Of a stretch of 35,849 nucleotides of DNA, positions 7,422 to 16,353 are shown piece by piece; position 1 is the first letter of the stretch; every line of letters begins with the position of its first letter. This stretch comes from CAMPJM01 sp964440915 (GTDB lineage Bacteria; Bacteroidota; Bacteroidia; Cytophagales; Cyclobacteriaceae), in assembly GCA_964440915.1 (NCBI GenBank), contig CAYTTV010000039.1:1-35849 (forward strand), written 5' to 3'. The position numbers and the translations under genes were made by a program. The notes below the pieces were generated by a model, which saw only the letters and a list, made by a program, of their open reading frames with translations, did not search any database and was not told the origin of the DNA.

Positions 7422-8441
7422 ATGGCCTATACTCCCGAAAGTGTACTAGCGGATATTAAACAAAACAAGTTTGCCCCTATTTATTTCTTGCAAGGGGAAG
7501 AGCCTTATTATATCGACCAAATAACGGAAGCAATCGAGAAAAATGCTTTACAGGAGTCAGAAAAAGGCTTTAATCAAGTCGTAATGTATGGGAAGGATAC
7601 TGAGGTGAACATGATTATTACTAATGCCAGAAGATATCCTATGATGGCCGAGCGGCAAGTGGTTATCGTAAAGGAAGCCCAAGAAATTCTCGATTTAAAC
7701 AAAGAGGAAGGACAACGATTATTGGAATCTTATATAAAGAACCCTCTGCCGTCTACTATCTTGGTATTCGCTCATAAACACAAAACTCTAGATGGGCGAA
7801 AATCTTTATCAAAGGCCTTTTCGACTGGTGCTGTGATGATTACTACCAAGAAAATTTATGACAATAAAATTCCAGAATGGGTAAATAACTATGTGAAGGC
7901 CAAGGGCTATACAATAGATATGAAAGCAACGCAAATGTTGGCAGACTTTATTGGCAATAACCTGAGCAGGCTTTCTAATGAAATTGATAAAATTATAATT
8001 AACCTTCAGGGAAAAGCTACCATAGACAGCGGCCTTGTTCAGCGGTTTGTGGGCATAAGTAAAGAGTACAACACATTTGAGTTACAAAAGGCACTAGCTA
8101 TAAAGGATGTGTTAAAAGCTAACAGGATTGTCAATTATTTCATAGCAAATCCTAAAAGTAATCCCATTATTTTAATTATAAGTATGTTATATGCTTATAA
8201 CGCCAAGCTTTTACAGGTGCATCATGCCAAGGACAAATCAGAGAAGAGTATAGCCTCATTATTGCAGTTGCCTCCTTTTGTGGTGAAAGAATATATGATG
8301 GCCGTTCGGAATTATCCAGTACATAAAGTAATGGAAAACATCCATCACCTGCGAATTGCGGATTTGCATTCCAAGGGGGTCAATGCTAATATAGAACATG
8401 GGCAGATTTTGCGCGAGCTCATATTCAAGCTGATGCATTAA
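7422..8441 (+). CDS. holA: DNA polymerase III subunit delta
   Basis: This protein of about 339 residues has the HolA clamp-loader layout. The N-terminal domain begins MAYTPESVLADIKQNKFAPI with the FLQGEEPYYID segment typical of delta. The middle contains the VIVKEAQ strand and the AAA+-like core (ILVFAHKHKTLDGRK). The C-terminal collar region contains KEYNTFELQKALAIKD. Delta opens the beta sliding clamp. An in-frame TTG lies 6 bp upstream at 7416, but the ATG at 7422 gives the better N-terminus. The gene stands alone between two gaps of about 300 bp. Confidence 0.94.
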   Translation: MAYTPESVLADIKQNKFAPIYFLQGEEPYYIDQITEAIEKNALQESEKGFNQVVMYGKDTEVNMIITNARRYPMMAERQVVIVKEAQEILDLNKEEGQRLLESYIKNPLPSTILVFAHKHKTLDGRKSLSKAFSTGAVMITTKKIYDNKIPEWVNNYVKAKGYTIDMKATQMLADFIGNNLSRLSNEIDKIIINLQGKATIDSGLVQRFVGISKEYNTFELQKALAIKDVLKANRIVNYFIANPKSNPIILIISMLYAYNAKLLQVHHAKDKSEKSIASLLQLPPFVVKEYMMAVRNYPVHKVMENIHHLRIADLHSKGVNANIEHGQILRELIFKLMH

Positions 8442-8756
8442 ATTATAGTTCCACAGAAAATGGAAACCATCCATCCATATGAAGGAATTGCGTAGGTTCT
8501 AAAGCAAAAACTTATAATTGAGCAATCCGAACAATAGAAGAGAAAAATTAACCTTAGAATAATAACAATATTACGGATGATTTTTAGTTACCTTTACATT
8601 GAAGTTTGGGATGTGAAAAACCGAACAAATTATTGATTCCAATTCAATGTCGTTCATTTTTTGGAGAAGCGATGAGGGTTTGGAAAAGCTGAAGATGTCA
8701 TCCTGTTTAATACTTGTGCCTTAATAATCCACTATTAACAATAGAAAATAAAAAGC
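8442..8756. other. Intergenic region before the TPR gene
   Basis: About 315 bp lie between holA and the TPR gene. TACCTTTA near 8592 is one base off the Bacteroidota -7 box, but no -33 partner is clear. No open frame of note, hairpin or RNA was recognised. Confidence 0.35.
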
Positions 8757-11700
8757 GTGAAAAACTTTATTTTTTTTATCATTGCCTTTTTCCCTGCCAC
8801 CCTTCTGATTGCTCAAAGTACATTGACACAAAACAGTGCAGATCAATATTATACCACTGGGGTAGAGCTGCTGGATAAAGAAAAATTTGGGGCAGCCAGA
8901 TATGCTTTTGAAAACTACCTTGCCTTGGCTGGGAATGACGGACTGAAGTCGGTAGATGCAAACTACTACATTGCCTACAGCGCCTTACGCCTCTACCATG
9001 CCGATGGAGAAAAACTGGTTGAAAACTTTATTCATCAACACGAAGGTCATCCCAAAGCCCTGTACGCTTATTATGAAATGGGGAGTTTTTATTTTAGGGA
9101 GAAAAATTATGCCAAAGCGATCAAATATTTGACAAAAGTGGACGTAACAGGGCTTTCTAAAGTACAGCGGGAGGAAGCTCGGTTTAAGTTGGCCTATGCT
9201 CACTTTTCCAGACAAGACTTCGAAAAGGCATTGGAACAGTTCAATGCTATTAAGTTATCTGACAATAGATACACTTATGCCTCAAGTTATTATGCTGGTT
9301 TTATTGAGTACAGGCAAGGTGATTATGAGCAAGCATTAACTGACCTCAAAAGGGCAGAAAGGAATGAAACGTATGCAGCGATCGTCCCTTATATGATCGC
9401 CAATGTTTATTACAAACAAGAAAACTATGATGGGATGCTGCAGTATGCAGAAAGTGCTGTAAAGCGTTCCAATATTCAGAACAAGGATGAAATATACCTG
9501 CTTATTGCCGAGGCTTACTATAGAAAAAAGGATTACGTGCAGGCCGCTTCAAACTTCGAAGACTATCTAGCCAACAAAAGAGGAAAGCCTGATGCAGCAA
9601 TTTTATATAGGATCGGGTACGCCCAATATATGAGTGGTAATAATGCCCAAGCCATTGAGAATTTTAAGCAAGTGGCTGCAGTAGGTGATACCTTGGGACA
9701 GTTTGCGTCGTACTATCTGGGAGAGCTTTATATAAAAGAAGACAATAAAATGTTCGCTGTAACGGCTTTCGACGTAGCAGCAAGACAAGACTTTTCTACT
9801 GAAATCAAATCACAAGCCCTTTTTAAGTTAGGTAAGGTAAACTATGATATCGGGCATTACGATCAGGCTATAACTGTGCTGAATACCTTTGTCAAGAATT
9901 ATCCCAAAGCAAACGATCTTTCTGAAGCGAACGAACTGCTGAGCGAAGCTTACCTCAATTCCAATGATTATTCGCAAGCCCTGAAACACATTGAAGGGCT
10001 GCCTGTAAAGACTGACCGTATTAAGCGTGCTTATCAGAAAGTAGCTTTTTACAAAGGGGCTGAGTATTTCAATGATGCCCGCTTCTACAATGCAGTGCAG
10101 ATGTTTGAAAAATCACTAGAGTTTCCTTTGGATAAAGCATTTGTCGTGATGGCGCACTTCTGGTCAGGAGAAGCATACAACACGGGTAGAAGGTATGATG
10201 AAGCGATCAAGGAATACAGCGGGGTTTTTCGTAATACCGACGAGAACGACCTCTATTTTATTAAGGCCCGCTATGGAATAGGTTACGCATATTTCAACAA
10301 AAAAGAATATGAAAAAGCCTTGCCTCATTTCAGGACTTATGTAAGCAAGTTGCAAAATGCTTCAAACAAGCTTTTCTATAGCGATGCCCTTATTAGATTG
10401 GCAGATTGCTATTACACCACAAAAGATTATGGCAGAGCACTGCAATACTATGATGAAGCCATTAAAGAAAAGAATCCTGAAATGGATTATGCCTATTTCC
10501 AAAAGGGAGTAATTCAAGGCCTGCAAGGAAGTTATGCAAACGCAAAGACTAGCCTGCAAGTAGTGACAAGGCAATATCCCAACTCCCGAGTTGCTGATGA
10601 TGCTGCTTTTGAAATAGCACAATTGGAATTTGAACAAGGTCATTATGAAGCTGCTATCGCAGGTTTTTCGTCTTTAGTGAGATCCAAGCCTCAAAGTGAA
10701 TTCGTGCCTTATGCCCTGATGAGAGGAGCAATCGCGCATACCAATCTGCAACAATATGAAAAGGCCCAGGAAAATTATAAGGCTTTGCTGGAGGGGTATA
10801 TCACCCATGAACTTGCTGGGGGTGCTATATCAGGCATGCAGCAAGTCCTCACACAGTTGGGCAGAAATGATGAGTTTGACCGCTATCTTTCCCAATATAA
10901 GATGGCCAACCCTGATGACGAGTCTTTGTCAAGCATAGAGTATGAGGCGGCAAAGAACCTTTATTTCAATCAGAGGTATGAAAAGGCGATCCCTTCTTTT
11001 CAAAACTATATAAAACAGTATCCCAATACTGCATCTGCCTATGAGTCGAAGTTTTACATAGCCGAATCTTATTTTAGGTTAGAAAATATGCGTGAGGCCA
11101 TTCATTATCATGAGCAGGTGATCGAAGACAACAAAATTGCTCAAACCTCACGGGCGGTTCAACGTGTAGCCGAGTTATCCTTACAGGCCAATGATTTCAA
11201 CAAAGCCATTCGATATTTCAATGATTTGGCCAGTATTGCTCGCACCAAGCGGGAGCAGTACAATGCTTGGTCTGGCCTGATGGAGGCCTATTATCAAACG
11301 GAGAAGTATGATTCGGTTACATATTACGGCCAGCTTATTTTGGACAGAGGAAATGTGAACGCCAACGCAGAAAGCAGAGCCAATCTCTTCTTAGGAAAGG
11401 CAGCTTATAGTCAAGGGAATAATCAAGAGGCGATGGATTATTTCCTAACGACGTTAAACACGGCCAAAGATGAGAACGGGGCGGAGGCACAGTGGCTGGT
11501 GGCAGAAATTCAATATAAAGATGGTGAGTATACCAACTCAATCGAAACGTTGTATGACCTCAATGCCAATTTTTCGGCCTATGAATTCTGGCTTGGAAAG
11601 TCCTTTTTGCTCATTGCTGACAATTACATTGCTTTAGAGGAAAATTTTCAGGCGAGGGCAACTTTAAACTCACTAGTAGAAAGGTCGCCACTGCCGGAAA

Positions 11701-11807
11701 TTGTGGCAATGGCAAAGGTAAAACTGACGAGATTAGAGGAAGAACAAGCAAAGCAGTCCCTTGAGCCTGAAGTTGATACCACCACGTTTCAAATTATTGA
11801 AAACTAA
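8757..11807 (+). CDS. Large tetratricopeptide repeat protein, exported
   Basis: This protein of 1016 residues has a signal peptide (KNFIFFIIAFFPATLLIAQS) and then TPR units almost to the end, with repeated YYxxGxxYxxxxxYxxAxxxF patterns. The start is a GTG at 8757. An in-frame stop lies 13-15 nt upstream at 8742-8744, so no earlier start exists. The protein should sit in the periplasm, or be tethered to the envelope through partners. It heads a cluster: a beta-barrel gene starts 14 bp after its stop, then SPOR, ExbB, ExbD and TonB-like genes. Long TPR proteins serve as scaffolds, as CpoB does beside Tol-Pal or SprE/PorW do in type IX secretion. Which process applies here is inference. Confidence 0.88.
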   Translation: MKNFIFFIIAFFPATLLIAQSTLTQNSADQYYTTGVELLDKEKFGAARYAFENYLALAGNDGLKSVDANYYIAYSALRLYHADGEKLVENFIHQHEGHPKALYAYYEMGSFYFREKNYAKAIKYLTKVDVTGLSKVQREEARFKLAYAHFSRQDFEKALEQFNAIKLSDNRYTYASSYYAGFIEYRQGDYEQALTDLKRAERNETYAAIVPYMIANVYYKQENYDGMLQYAESAVKRSNIQNKDEIYLLIAEAYYRKKDYVQAASNFEDYLANKRGKPDAAILYRIGYAQYMSGNNAQAIENFKQVAAVGDTLGQFASYYLGELYIKEDNKMFAVTAFDVAARQDFSTEIKSQALFKLGKVNYDIGHYDQAITVLNTFVKNYPKANDLSEANELLSEAYLNSNDYSQALKHIEGLPVKTDRIKRAYQKVAFYKGAEYFNDARFYNAVQMFEKSLEFPLDKAFVVMAHFWSGEAYNTGRRYDEAIKEYSGVFRNTDENDLYFIKARYGIGYAYFNKKEYEKALPHFRTYVSKLQNASNKLFYSDALIRLADCYYTTKDYGRALQYYDEAIKEKNPEMDYAYFQKGVIQGLQGSYANAKTSLQVVTRQYPNSRVADDAAFEIAQLEFEQGHYEAAIAGFSSLVRSKPQSEFVPYALMRGAIAHTNLQQYEKAQENYKALLEGYITHELAGGAISGMQQVLTQLGRNDEFDRYLSQYKMANPDDESLSSIEYEAAKNLYFNQRYEKAIPSFQNYIKQYPNTASAYESKFYIAESYFRLENMREAIHYHEQVIEDNKIAQTSRAVQRVAELSLQANDFNKAIRYFNDLASIARTKREQYNAWSGLMEAYYQTEKYDSVTYYGQLILDRGNVNANAESRANLFLGKAAYSQGNNQEAMDYFLTTLNTAKDENGAEAQWLVAEIQYKDGEYTNSIETLYDLNANFSAYEFWLGKSFLLIADNYIALEENFQARATLNSLVERSPLPEIVAMAKVKLTRLEEEQAKQSLEPEVDTTTFQIIEN

Positions 11808-11821
11808 TTTGACCTTGAAAC

Positions 11822-13513
11822 ATGCGCAATAAAAGAAAGCTTACGGTATATAATCCTACACAGATGGTTAGATTCTCCTTTATATTATTTTTTGTTTTGT
11901 TCTTTTCAACTACTGTCTTTGGGCAAGAGTGGGACGAGAATGGAGCAGAAATTGAAGATGCGAGGGTAATCATAGAGAAGGACAGGAAAATAGAACTGCC
12001 AACAGCAAGTCGTAGCTATGAAAAAGTGCCGCCTTTACCAGCGGCCATTAGAGAGCGGGCGCTAGATTATGATTTTAAGGACTACAGTTATGCCTTAAAG
12101 CCCCTCGATCCTAGAATAAGGGTGCTTACAGTTCAAGATGAAAAGTTGCGCAAGTTTTATGGGAACTATCTTAAAATAGGTCTTGGGAATTATACCACGC
12201 CTTATCTCGAAGGTTTTTTCAATAATAAGCGGAATGATCGATATGCAGTAGGTGCGCACGTAAAACACTTGTCATCGAAAAATGGACCAGTTGACAAAGA
12301 AAATTCAGGCACTAGTAATAATATGGTGAGTCTATATGGTAAATACTTCACCAAAGCACTTACTTTTAGAGGTGATATAAAGTATGAGCGGAGTAAAAAT
12401 AATTTTTATGGATACTCACCCGGCCTTGATGTGTACGATGAGGATATTAAGCAAATCTACAATTTCTTTCATGCTAGTTTGGGATTTGCCAGCAATAGCG
12501 ACAACGAAGATTTATTCTATCAATTCAAAGTGTCCTTCGATCATTTGTCAGATCACTATGAAGTAAGTGAATCCCAAGTGGGATTTGATTTGGAGAGCAG
12601 GTTTACCTTAAGCGAACTATTGGAACTTGGCTTGAAATCAGACCTTTACTTATCAAAAATCAACAACGCTGGTTCACTTAGTAGGAACTATTTCAGGCTT
12701 AATCCTACCTTCAAAACGACTATAGAACCTTTGGAAATTGTCGCAGGACTTAATCTGGTTTATGAAGATGATACGCTTTTCAATGCAAATAAATTGCACT
12801 TCTACCCTTTAGCAAAAGCTACGTACCACATATCAGAAGATGTGAAGGTATATGCTGGAATAGGCGGTGATATTGAAAGGGTTTCTTTACAATACTTCGC
12901 CCGCGAAAATCCATTTATTGCCGCTAATGTGCCTGTTTTCAATACCAATAAAACCTTAGAATTCTACGGCGCATTGGAAGCGAAGGTGTTTGGGTCGTTA
13001 GCCATCAAGGGAGGGTTTTCTGTAGGAAACTATAAAAACATGTACTATTATGCTAACAGTCAAGCAGATTCAGCACAGTTCGACATATTATATGACAATG
13101 GTAACACGAGCATGCTCAATTTATTTGCAGAATTGGGCATAAGTAAGTCAGAAGTTTTTAATTTAGTGTTCAGGACAGATTATTATGGTTATAATCTGGA
13201 CGAATTGGAGGAGGCGTGGCATAAACCCACATTTGGACTGAGCTTATTGGGAACCTATAATTTATACGATAAGTTTTTGTTCGGCTTAGAATTGGCGTCA
13301 TTAGGCGGAATAGAGGGGTATAATCTACAAAGTGACAGGCAAGAAGCATTAGATGCCATGATAGACTTAAACTTTAAAACAGAATATGTCTTTTCCGAAA
13401 GAGCTTCATTGTTTTTGAATTTTAACAATATTTTGGCCAATAATAATGAACGATATTTGAACTATCCGAGCAGAAAATTTATGTTTATGGCAGGGTTAAC
13501 TTACTCCTTTTAA
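11822..13513 (+). CDS. Outer-membrane beta-barrel, TonB-receptor-like without plug
   Basis: This 563-residue protein has a signal peptide ending ...FFSTTVFGQE. The start could be the ATG at 11822 or the in-frame ATG at 11864, which leaves a more usual signal peptide. After an N-terminal stretch of about 100 residues, the rest is repeated amphipathic beta strands with aromatic girdle residues. It ends in FMAGLTYSF, a typical outer-membrane C-terminus with terminal Phe. It resembles the barrel half of TonB-dependent receptors, but I see no carboxypeptidase-like extension and no plug domain. It follows the TPR gene by 14 bp and precedes the SPOR gene by 131 bp. It could be a barrel partner that anchors the TPR protein. 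Its ligand is unknown. Confidence 0.8.
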   Translation: MRNKRKLTVYNPTQMVRFSFILFFVLFFSTTVFGQEWDENGAEIEDARVIIEKDRKIELPTASRSYEKVPPLPAAIRERALDYDFKDYSYALKPLDPRIRVLTVQDEKLRKFYGNYLKIGLGNYTTPYLEGFFNNKRNDRYAVGAHVKHLSSKNGPVDKENSGTSNNMVSLYGKYFTKALTFRGDIKYERSKNNFYGYSPGLDVYDEDIKQIYNFFHASLGFASNSDNEDLFYQFKVSFDHLSDHYEVSESQVGFDLESRFTLSELLELGLKSDLYLSKINNAGSLSRNYFRLNPTFKTTIEPLEIVAGLNLVYEDDTLFNANKLHFYPLAKATYHISEDVKVYAGIGGDIERVSLQYFARENPFIAANVPVFNTNKTLEFYGALEAKVFGSLAIKGGFSVGNYKNMYYYANSQADSAQFDILYDNGNTSMLNLFAELGISKSEVFNLVFRTDYYGYNLDELEEAWHKPTFGLSLLGTYNLYDKFLFGLELASLGGIEGYNLQSDRQEALDAMIDLNFKTEYVFSERASLFLNFNNILANNNERYLNYPSRKFMFMAGLTYSF

Positions 13514-13579
13514 AGATAGAATATTGCATGTGTAGCGTATGTTACAAAGGATGGCAAATTAATCTGTGAATGTTTTTAT

Positions 13580-13587
13580 TATATTTG
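13580..13587 (+). promoter_or_regulatory. Candidate -7 promoter element before SPOR gene
   Basis: TATATTTG is a full match to the Bacteroidota -7 box TAnnTTTG and lies 57 bp before the SPOR start codon, in the 131-bp gap after the barrel gene. No clear TTTG -33 box is seen at the right spacing. The SPOR-ExbBD-TonB part may have its own promoter. Confidence 0.35.
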
Positions 13588-13644
13588 TCACGGAATATTG
13601 AAGAAATTATTTGAGGTACTCGGTGCCTGAGAAAATATTTATTT

Positions 13645-14265
13645 ATGGAAGAAAAAAAACACGACGAGAACGAAGATCAATTTGAAAAGGACGAAGATTA
13701 TGGTCTTCCGGATGTTTCTTATGAACCAGTCAATAGAGAAGACGAAAAAGAGCCTATTATTATGAATCCTAGAGAGCAACCTTCACAAAAGCACAAAGAC
13801 GATTCCTCGTGGCCATTGATTATTGGAATTTTTATCGTTCTGATATTGGCCGGTGTCTTAGTATATTTCTTTTTTATAAAAGAAGAAGCACCTGTAGTTC
13901 AAACACCTCCACCCCCTGTGGAGATTCCTGAGCAGGAAGAGTTTATAGTCGAGGAAGAATACAATTGGGAGCCAGTTGAGGAGCCCATCCCTGTTGAACC
14001 TACAATAGGTGCAATGACGGATATTTCTGCAAGGACAGGCAAGGCCTACATTGTGGTAGGTAGCTTTATCGATGTAGATTTAGCGCGTGACTATGGAAAT
14101 AAACTTGCTGGTGAGGGCGTTAGTACAGTGGTGATTGCTCCCTATGGCAATGTAAAATATTACAGGTTGTCGGTGGCAGACTTTCCTACAGTTGGGGATG
14201 CACTGGCCAACCTTGATCAGTACAAGACAAAATATGGTGACAATATTTGGGTGCTAAAATATTAA
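13645..14265 (+). CDS. SPOR domain-containing membrane protein
   Basis: This 206-residue protein has three parts. An acidic, charged cytoplasmic segment spans about residues 1-50. One transmembrane helix follows (about 54-75, LIIGIFIVLILAGVLVYFFF). A Pro/Glu-rich periplasmic linker leads to a C-terminal SPOR domain (about 133-206, AYIVVGSFIDVDLARDYGNKL). SPOR domains bind peptidoglycan glycan strands stripped of peptide and place proteins at division sites, as in FtsN. The layout resembles FtsN-like or DamX-like proteins. The stop codon lies 1 bp before the ExbB start, so translation is probably coupled. This tight link suggests that the ExbBD/TonB motor next to it works on the cell wall or envelope. 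Confidence 0.9.
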   Translation: MEEKKHDENEDQFEKDEDYGLPDVSYEPVNREDEKEPIIMNPREQPSQKHKDDSSWPLIIGIFIVLILAGVLVYFFFIKEEAPVVQTPPPPVEIPEQEEFIVEEEYNWEPVEEPIPVEPTIGAMTDISARTGKAYIVVGSFIDVDLARDYGNKLAGEGVSTVVIAPYGNVKYYRLSVADFPTVGDALANLDQYKTKYGDNIWVLKY

Positions 14266-14266
14266 T

Positions 14267-14947
14267 ATGCAATTATTACAAATTACAACCACTGCTATTG
14301 ATTCGGTAGTGGTAAATGGAAGCGAAGAAACGGTTTCAATTTTGGATTTGATTTTAGCGGGGGGATTCATGATGATTCCCTTGTTTTTATTGTCCATACT
14401 TGCAATATATATATTTATCGAACGTGTGCTCACCATACGAAAGGCAGCCCGAACACCCAATCAATTTATCGAAAAGATAAGAAACTTGGTTTTGGCTGGC
14501 GATATCAATGGCGCTAAGCTGTTATGTGCTCAAACCGATAGCCCGATAGCCAAGATGATCGAAAAAGGCATCAGCAGGATCGGTAGTCCATTAAAGAATA
14601 TTGAGGTTTCGATAGAAAACGTTGGGCGCATAGAAATTTATAAGCTTGAAAAAGGATTGTCGTTAATGGCTACCATTTCTGGTGCAGCACCTATGCTGGG
14701 CTTTTTGGGAACTGTTACCGGTATGATCCAGGCATTTATCGCTATTGCTCAAGAAGAGGGATCAGTAAGCCCAAAGTTGCTCTCTGGAGGTATATATGAA
14801 GCGATGGTTACGACCGCAGCTGGGTTGGCGATAGGTATTGTAGCTTATTTGGGATATAACTATCTCGTGTCGCAAGTACAGAAGGTTATCCATAAGATGG
14901 AATACTCCTCTATAGATTTTATAGACCTTCTTCAGGAACCCAGATAA
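14267..14947 (+). CDS. MotA/TolQ/ExbB proton channel family protein
   Basis: This 226-residue protein has three transmembrane helices in the TolQ/ExbB pattern. The first is near residues 27-50 (GGFMMIPLFLLSILAIYIFI). The two C-terminal helices include the conserved ISGAAPMLGFLGTVTGMIQAF and YEAMVTTAAGLAIGIVAYLGYN. Such pentameric proteins form the stator that couples proton flow to movement of a TonB or TolA partner through an ExbD/TolR dimer. The gene follows the SPOR gene by 1 bp, and ExbD starts 80 bp later. ExbB and TolQ cannot be told apart by sequence alone here. Confidence 0.94.
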   Translation: MQLLQITTTAIDSVVVNGSEETVSILDLILAGGFMMIPLFLLSILAIYIFIERVLTIRKAARTPNQFIEKIRNLVLAGDINGAKLLCAQTDSPIAKMIEKGISRIGSPLKNIEVSIENVGRIEIYKLEKGLSLMATISGAAPMLGFLGTVTGMIQAFIAIAQEEGSVSPKLLSGGIYEAMVTTAAGLAIGIVAYLGYNYLVSQVQKVIHKMEYSSIDFIDLLQEPR

Positions 14948-15027
14948 AGCACGGTTTTGTTATTGATTGGAAAGTGCTACTGGAGCATTATCTTTCTTAT
15001 GTCTGAAGCCTTAAATCTAGATCTATA

Positions 15028-15417
15028 ATGGCATTAAAAGCAAAAAATAAGGTAGAAGCAGCTTTTAGCATGGCCTCCATGACTGATATTATTTTTTTGC
15101 TGCTCATATTTTTCATGTTGACGTCCTCATTTATCACGCCTTCAGGCCTTCCTGTGAATCTGCCCTCTAGCAAAGCGTCGACCATCGTAATGCAACAGGT
15201 GAGCGTTTCCATTACTGCTGACAACCAATATTTTGTGAATGACCAACGCGTGACACTCTCGAATTTGGAAAATACGTTGGCCTCGGAACTTGCTGGACAA
15301 GAATCTGTTGTTGTATTACATATCGACAAGACAGTGCCTGTTGAACACTTGGTGAGAGTAGCGGATATTGCTACAAGGTATAAGGCCAAGGTTTCTATTG
15401 CGACAAAACCGGAATAG
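15028..15417 (+). CDS. ExbD/TolR family biopolymer transporter
   Basis: This 129-residue protein has a short cytoplasmic start, one transmembrane helix with the essential acidic residue (Asp20 in SMASMTDIIFLLLIFFMLTS) and a small periplasmic domain ending KAKVSIATKPE. The Asp is the proton-carrying residue in ExbD and TolR. The gene lies 80 bp after ExbB/TolQ. Its stop is 1 bp before the TonB-like start, which indicates translational coupling. The size is normal for the family. Confidence 0.94.
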   Translation: MALKAKNKVEAAFSMASMTDIIFLLLIFFMLTSSFITPSGLPVNLPSSKASTIVMQQVSVSITADNQYFVNDQRVTLSNLENTLASELAGQESVVVLHIDKTVPVEHLVRVADIATRYKAKVSIATKPE

Positions 15418-15418
15418 T

Positions 15419-16333
15419 ATGTTATTTGAAGAAGAGGAAAAGAAAAACAAACGAATAGGAATGGCTGTATCCATTGGGCTACACCTATGCCTATTGATAT
15501 TGTTTTTCTTTGTGCTAGCGTGGCGCGAGCCTAATCCTCCTTTGCCAGAATATGGAATAGAGTTGAATTTTGGTATGGTCAGTGGCTTTGGAGACGAGCA
15601 GCCTACTACTCCTCCCAACACTTCTACTAATTTGGAAGCAGCAGCGCCAGAAGAGAGCCCATCGGCAGAGGAAGTATTGGAAGAGTCTTCTACCCCTGAT
15701 GTTTCAGCAGACCCTGTCATGGATTCAGAACCAGAAGTTGCGGAACCTACTGAAGCCGTTGTGCCTACACAGCCTACTGAAAGTCCTGTGATAAAGGAAG
15801 TTCCGAAAGAAAACAAGAAAGTGGAAGAAAAACCTAAAGAAGAAGCTAAAAAGCCTGTAACAACTCCCAAAGAAGATAAGAAAGTAGCGGAAAGATCAGA
15901 AAACAAAACCACTGAGACCAAGGGTGCAGACGGAACTGGAGATAAAAGCGAACCTAAGGCTAGTGGACAAGGAAATGAAAAAGACAAAGCCGGCGATGCA
16001 GGGAATCCTGAAGGCTCTGTAGATGCTCGTGCACTATATGGTACCCAAGGTGGAGGAGCCGGTGGTCCGGCACTTGAAATTTCAGGCTGGATGTGGGATA
16101 ATGCCCCCAATAGAAGAGATGCCTCCAGCGAGAATGGAAGGATAGTATTCGAATTTAAAATTGACGACCAAGGGTATGTGATATCTATACGTACATTAGA
16201 AACCACCGTAAGTCCTCAAGTGCTTCAATTTTATAAAGATCAACTGCAAGGAGTAACTTTTAGCCAAACCAACAGCGCTGCCCCGCCTTCCGTTACAACT
16301 GGAAAAGTCACCTTTGTCATTAAATCCAGGTAG
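15419..16333 (+). CDS. TonB/TolA-like energy transducer
   Basis: The start is the ATG at 15419, 1 bp after the ExbD stop; an upstream in-frame start at 15368 would lie inside exbD. The protein has 304 residues. A short charged N-terminus is followed by a transmembrane helix (about 14-35) that carries the Ser/His pair of TonB anchors (Ser19 and His22 in AVSIGLHLCLLILFFFVLAW). A very long Pro/Glu/Lys/Thr-rich linker runs over residues about 45-215. The C-terminal domain (about 220-304, NGRIVFEFKIDDQGYVISI) has the TonB C-terminal beta pattern. The linker length and the neighbours make either a TonB or a TolA role possible. The coding strand of the linker is low complexity. Confidence 0.9.
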   Translation: MLFEEEEKKNKRIGMAVSIGLHLCLLILFFFVLAWREPNPPLPEYGIELNFGMVSGFGDEQPTTPPNTSTNLEAAAPEESPSAEEVLEESSTPDVSADPVMDSEPEVAEPTEAVVPTQPTESPVIKEVPKENKKVEEKPKEEAKKPVTTPKEDKKVAERSENKTTETKGADGTGDKSEPKASGQGNEKDKAGDAGNPEGSVDARALYGTQGGGAGGPALEISGWMWDNAPNRRDASSENGRIVFEFKIDDQGYVISIRTLETTVSPQVLQFYKDQLQGVTFSQTNSAAPPSVTTGKVTFVIKSR

Positions 16334-16353
16334 CTCTATTCTCTTAGTGTTTT

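Noticed and set aside
12384..12566. Forward frame of 60 codons inside the barrel gene
   Set aside because: Out-of-frame shadow of the barrel gene, with no independent support.
15368..15418. Upstream in-frame start for the TonB-like gene
   Set aside because: It lies inside exbD. The ATG at 15419 is 1 bp after the ExbD stop and gives a normal cytoplasmic N-terminus before the transmembrane helix.
15316..16206. Long reverse-strand open frame of 296 codons
   Set aside because: It is antisense to the Pro/Glu/Lys-rich linker of the TonB-like gene. The translation is Ser/Leu/Pro low complexity with no domain, as expected for a shadow frame.
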